From NCBI GenBank assembly GCA_949128115.1, contig OX421961.1, forward strand, positions 103,090,363-103,154,362: 64,000 nt of DNA, given 5' to 3'. Shown piece after piece: positions 59,775-64,000 of this stretch; the first letter of the stretch is position 1; every line of letters starts with the position of its first letter. Made by a program: the position numbers and the translations under genes. The notes beneath the pieces were generated by a model. It was not told the origin of the DNA. It saw nothing but the letters and a program-made list of their open reading frames with translations, and did not search any database. Source of the stretch: Anaspis maculata. Lineage: Eukaryota > Arthropoda > Insecta > Coleoptera > Scraptiidae.

Positions 59775-59904
59775 TATATCGTGTGATCAAATGAATTCTT
59801 ATTTTAGGTAGGCTGTGGCCTGGTCAAATTCAGGGGTGCGAAGCTGCGTTCGGCCAGGCCACAGCCTACCTAAAATAATAATTCATTTGATCACACGATA
59901 GATA
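59775..59904. repeat. 130-bp hairpin with long near-perfect arms
   Basis: ATCGTGTGATCAAATGAATT at 59778 mirrors AATTCATTTGATCACACGAT, and TTTTAGGTAGGCTGTGGCCTGG-type sequence (59812-59823) mirrors the other side; arms about 50 bp, loop about 30 nt. Probably a MITE; it would fold like a microRNA precursor if transcribed. Confidence 0.85.
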
Positions 59905-60539
59905 TCACATCGTTCAGCACCATCTTTTGAAAGGTCTCGTTACTCCCAATATGACAGTTCATAGGTCAGCTGTGGCTGATTTCTTTATTTATCATTCTCG
60001 AATACACCCGGTGATATTCGTACAAACACATCCATGATACAAACCGAGCCTAACGTCATTGTCTTTCTAGCGTACTTTGCTAGAAACGTTGCTGATGCTG
60101 CTAGTGATATTTTGTGTCTCTCTGTCCGTCTGTCTACCGGTCTCACTGTCTTTCTTATCAATTAATTGCTCCTAAAAGAGGCGACCTAGCGGAAATCGAA
60201 TTCTTGTATGTAACATGAACATGTTACGTTCCGTCGAGAGCACAATAGGTAATACATACATCAAAATTTTTGTTAATAGAAAAAAATACGATAAGGCGGC
60301 CTCGCTTCATTGAAATTACGTCAATATAATAAAAGGCTTGGTTCCTGGCTTCATGTTGAATGTAGGTACTAGGTACTTGAGGGCTCCTTCGTGGCTATAT
60401 CACTTTTTTTTGGAGCCACAAAATTTTTGATGTACCTACCTGTTGAAAATGACCTTCAAGAAACACATTAAAGCTCATAGAAATTCTTCCTAGTTTGTAC
60501 CGGTCTGTAGAGGGCTACTGGGTCCGTACCGGACATGGA

Positions 60540-60790
60540 TTATTACTCTTATGGGACTGTATAGGGAATTCCCGACCAGCTAGTTTTGCACCGGTATCAT
60601 ACAGGTTTCTATGATATAATGAAGTCTTACAGGAAAAACTTCATAAAAGTGAAGAAGGATTGTATGTGGAATTCCCTACAAACTAGTTCCTCTATGGTAT
60701 CCTACAGTAGAATAATTCCCTTCGAACTAGTTTCTTTCATGGTATCCTACAGAATCCTATGCAAATTACCGACAATATATAGGTTTCTCA
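60540..60790. repeat. Degenerate tandem repeat 1
   Basis: GGAATTCCC..AC.A.CTAGTT followed by TATGGTATCCTACAG recurs about three times at 40-60-bp intervals. A related sequence style (GAATT.CCTGTACAG, TTTCTATGGG) continues at 61410-61690. Confidence 0.6.
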
Positions 60791-61409
60791 TTAGCCTGCT
60801 CATGGCGCCCTGCAGTCAGTGTAGTGAGTAGCCTCGTGAGTAGCTATAAGTGTAGTCTGCAACTCTGCGGCCTGTTGCAGTTCCTGTTCTGTGCATGTGC
60901 TGCGGCCGGCATTTTCGTGTGCATTGCATAAACCTGCTGAAACCTGCTGCAATTTCACAAGAACAATCATAAGGTTAGTCGGTATAAACCATTTATAAGG
61001 CCTGACTTTTACATTGAAATTGGAATCTTCCTTGAAGGTAGTCTAGCAGAGGAAGAGGCTAGGCTATTGTGGCCATAGATATTGTAACACAACCTTTTTA
61101 TGTATGGTTATTACCTCTTGCTATTTTCAGTGTCGGAACGATTATTTTCAGTCACGTCAAGTCGCATTTTTTGTTTCCAGTGCTGAAGTGCTCTCGCATT
61201 ACTGCCGACTTGGTACAGATAACGTTTCTATGTTCTTTTTCTTTTTACACACTTTTCACAAGCACCGGCCACGGGCTTCATTTTCTCACTTCTCTCAATA
61301 ACTGTCTCTACGCTTAACGTTTATTTTTTTGTTAAGCTCAAAGTGGACGTGCACGACGCGCAGACGCGTTGACGTAAACCACACCCACGTAAGAACTGAC
61401 CTAGATGTT

Positions 61410-61690
61410 TTCTATGAGATTCTATACTTATGATTTGTACGGAATTGATAGAGGATCTCTATAGGTGGTAATGGGAAATCTATGGTAAATTCCCTGTACA
61501 GCCCCATACAACGCAACGAAATAGGATTTCTATGGGTTTCTATAGGTGTTAATGTGAAATGTATGACAAACTCCCAGTACAGTCCCACACAATTCCAAAT
61601 AGAATTTCTATGAGATCTTGAAGGGAATTCCTGCGCAAAATGCACATATTGAAACCTGTAGAGACCTATATATATTTTATTATAAGTCTC
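61410..61690. repeat. Degenerate tandem repeat 2 (unit about 87 bp)
   Basis: Two adjacent diverged copies, GATCTCTATAGGTGGTAATG.. and GTTTCTATAGGTGTTAATG.., each ending around CAGCCCCATACAAC/CAGTCCCACACAAT and GGATTTCTATG. It is followed by a small hairpin (CCTGTAGAGACC near 61656 against CTCTACAGG near 61691). Confidence 0.65.
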
Positions 61691-61712
61691 TACAGGTCAT
61701 TTGCAACAGATA

Positions 61713-62076
61713 GGTCGCGGGAGCATAACCGCCGCTATGGCAACATTACACGTATGCCTGACGTGGCAACCGCGCAATGCGCAACCTTTTCGACGTTGAA
61801 TTGACATAAAAGGCTTGCGCAAGCGCAGACAGGGTGCCAAGGTACCGCTGTAGAGATTCGTTTGTTTTCAACATTACGCAGACTAATCTTGAAATTAGCA
61901 CAATTCTTTTTTTGATAAAGTGGCTATTGTTCAATAAATCATCTATATAATTTATTGCAACTAAAGAAAATGGTATTCGCAAGTACTAGTGAAAATAACA
62001 TTATACATACAATGATTATACCATATACCTACCATCATATACCCATCTTAAGCACGCCATTTTTGTTCCCGCGACC
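61713..62076. mobile_element. TA-flanked MITE, copy 3 (inverted)
   Basis: Ends GGTCGCGGGAGCA and TGTTCCCGCGACC with TA on both sides; opposite orientation to copies 1 and 2 and the most diverged of the three. Confidence 0.9.
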
Positions 62077-62109
62077 TACCTATATGAATTACAGTGCTCC
62101 TGATAGTAC

Positions 62110-64000
62110 CTTTTATAGTACGGACGTTAGCGGTACACGGTACATACAGGGTGATTCAAAAGTGTCGGACCATCTTGAAGGTGCGAAATATGTAGGTGTA
62201 GCGAAGTTCTGGGAAGTTGTTCAGAAAATTCTGTCTTTGATTTTGAAGTTATGGAGGGACAAAAAATGGTTCTTCAATCGCTTCTATTTCCGTTGTTTCA
62301 AAAGATGTTAGTAAACTGTTCATGGAAAAACAATGAGTAAGTACAAAAAATCTACTTCTGAATCTGTAATGGATTTCTGTTTTGTATTCAGAGTGAGTCA
62401 TGAATCCTGAAAATTATTATGTATTCATCTAAAAGTGCCTGCAAACAGTTGACAATGGTACCATAACTCATAAAGCACAAAAAAATACAATTCATTTCAA
62501 TAGAACTCTTTCGCTTCTGGTTTTTGAGGACAACTAAATTTTTGTAGTTCATGACTCACCCTGTGTAGAAAACAGAAATTCAATACAAATTCAGAAGTTG
62601 ATTTTTGGTACTCATTATTTTATTTATTTTTTCATAAACAGTCTACTAAAATCTTTTGAAACAACGAGAATGAAAGCAATGAAGGACCCACTTTTGTTCC
62701 TCCATATAACTCGGATCGGATCTAGAGTGGCTTCAGTTAAGCGCGTTTTTATCGTCGCACGTTCGATCCGCTTCACTCAATCCTATTTCACTCCTTCAGA
62801 ACTAGATTAGAATTTGGGAGCGACAACAACATGGTTTAAAACGCATCCAAACTGCACCAAACCGGAAAAGATTTTTGTATTAAATTTGTCTGGTGTATTT
62901 TATTTACAATTACTGCAAAGCATCTCTCGATTCAGTAAGAATTACGCTCGATTACGCTTTGTTTACAAGTCGACCATCTGTCACTTCGATCCGATCTCGT
63001 TCACATCGGCTAAAATACGAGCGGAGACGAGCCTCGATCCGCTCGACTCAAGTCAAGCCGGCCAAAGCACCGGATCGACTTGAACTGCTCGATCCGATTG
63101 AAATCTCAGTCCTGACCGTTTATATCGGCAATTTCAAGTGGATCGACCCGATCGGATAGAGTTTCGATCGGATCCAAAGCTGCGATAGAAACGCAGTCAT
63201 AGAATTTTTTCAACAACTTTTCGGCACTCTACTACATCTCCATATTACGCACCTCTAAGGTGGTCCGACACTCTTCACTCTTGAATCAACCTGTATTAGG
63301 ACCAACCTTGCATTTCATTTCGATGCAAAACGCTTTTGCATGTGAGTAGTAGGTACCTACAGGTAATTTTTAAGAAGTGGTGCCCCGATGGCACTCGCGA
63401 CTGGCGTGCTTCCAGAGAGGTCGAAGGTCCAAAAAATTTCCATTTTCAAAATCGTTGCTTTTTATACTTTTTTCGCTGGACTATATATTTTCAAGGTCGA
63501 GGAACACAATGCAATAGATAAGTACCCAGGAAGTATCATGCACCAGTGCAATGGTGGCGTGCCAGATGGCTGCGAAGGGACCAATGTGCGATTTTTCACA
63601 AAGTCTTATGGTAAACCGTAACTAACACTTTTTTTGACATGTTTAGTATCATTTCTGAGCAAATCGCACATCCTGATTCCAAAAATAAATGAGTATGAAA
63701 TTTTGATAAACACGTGTTTGAACCGGTTTTATCAGGAAAAACATGATTTTGTTTCTCTCGAAATTAATGTATTGTAATTCTAGTTCCATCATTGCTCAAT
63801 GTATTTATAACTATGATTTTGACTTGGACAGTGGGTTTGGGTTATCTCACACATAAATATCATTTGCTGAAATTTTTTACCGTTTTCACAAAGTCACGGA
63901 GTGATTTTGTTTCTTGAGATGTATCATGTATCATGTTCATCCATCAAAGCTTGATGGATGAAACGTGCAATTTCAGAGGAAAAATTAGGCTAGGATCTAA
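62110..64000. repeat. Right arm of giant inverted repeat around AKAP10, interrupted
   Basis: 62110-62145 plus 63298-63800 is the inverse of 54390-54940; 63790-64000 is the inverse of 52870-53060. The arm continues past the window edge. It is interrupted at 62146-63297 by a fold-back. Confidence 0.8.
62146..63297. mobile_element. 1.15-kb fold-back with TACAGGGTG termini inside the right arm
   Basis: TACAGGGTGATTCAAAAGTG at 62146 pairs with the right end (ACTCTTGAATCAACCTGTA at 63297); GTCGGACCATCTT pairs with AGGTGGTCCGAC. Inner pair: 62215-62400 against 62520-62715 (AAACAACGAGA, AGTTCATGACTCACCCTG). The centre 62720-63190 is rich in CGATCCGAT-type sequence in both orientations. Confidence 0.85.

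Noticed and set aside
1..64000. CRISPR arrays, operons, phage or bacterial genes
   Set aside because: No regularly spaced direct repeats and all confident genes are spliced animal genes.

Overview
The window is nuclear DNA of an insect: spliced genes with many introns of about 50-65 nt, a 7tm_6 insect odorant receptor, tRNA-derived SINEs, a non-LTR retrotransposon fragment and very many small inverted-repeat elements in AT-rich DNA. The order cannot be fixed from sequence alone; the motif family 'GTAGGTACCTAC' and the receptor's look would fit a hemipteran, but that is a guess. No prokaryotic, CRISPR or operon-like features are present.

Five real protein genes were assembled exon by exon with consistent phases. 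(1) Rotatin (RTTN, centriole/cilia protein; Drosophila ana3 family), minus strand, 19334 to beyond the left edge: 15 exons and 1350 codons visible, split by a 13-kb intron. (2) A G12/13-class G-alpha (concertina/GNA13 type), minus strand, 26415-22840, 367 aa, 2 coding exons. (3) The splicing helicase DHX8/Prp22, plus strand, 26982-41793, 1245 aa, 6 exons, head-to-head with the G-alpha and with an 8.8-kb first intron. (4) An odorant receptor, plus strand, 43356-47224, about 403 aa, with a TATA box and a GC-AG intron. (5) TRMT10C/MRPP1 (mitochondrial tRNA m1R9 methyltransferase and RNase P subunit), minus strand, 50992-48144, 429 aa, and (6) AKAP10/D-AKAP2 (two RGS domains and a PKA-anchoring helix), plus strand, 56149-57798, 511 aa; these last two start divergently about 5 kb apart.

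Everything else is dominated by fold-back (palindromic) elements, often nested inside one another and often ending in TACAGGGTG/CACCCTGTA. Examples are the 6.1-kb composite in rotatin intron 6 (10762-16858, itself holding a 1.7-kb palindrome, a second large fold-back, and a LINE), the 2-kb palindrome 27958-29931 and the composite 30940-34415 in DHX8 intron 1, a 355-bp fold-back just after the G-alpha stop codon, the palindromes at 51245-54372, and a giant inverted repeat whose arms (52870-54940 and 62110-64000) enclose the whole AKAP10 gene. Two decayed THAP-type zinc-finger relics, three copies of a TA-flanked MITE, a TTAA-flanked piggyBac-like MITE and three tRNA-derived SINEs were also recognised.

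The genes do not form a pathway; their adjacency looks like ordinary gene neighbourhood. The unusual aspect of the window is the density and nesting of long inverted repeats within introns, a 3' UTR and around a gene, which would give long hairpins if transcribed. Three stretches look coding but are unassigned (19444-19730 plus, 42192-42560 minus, and the broken 58809-59269 minus).
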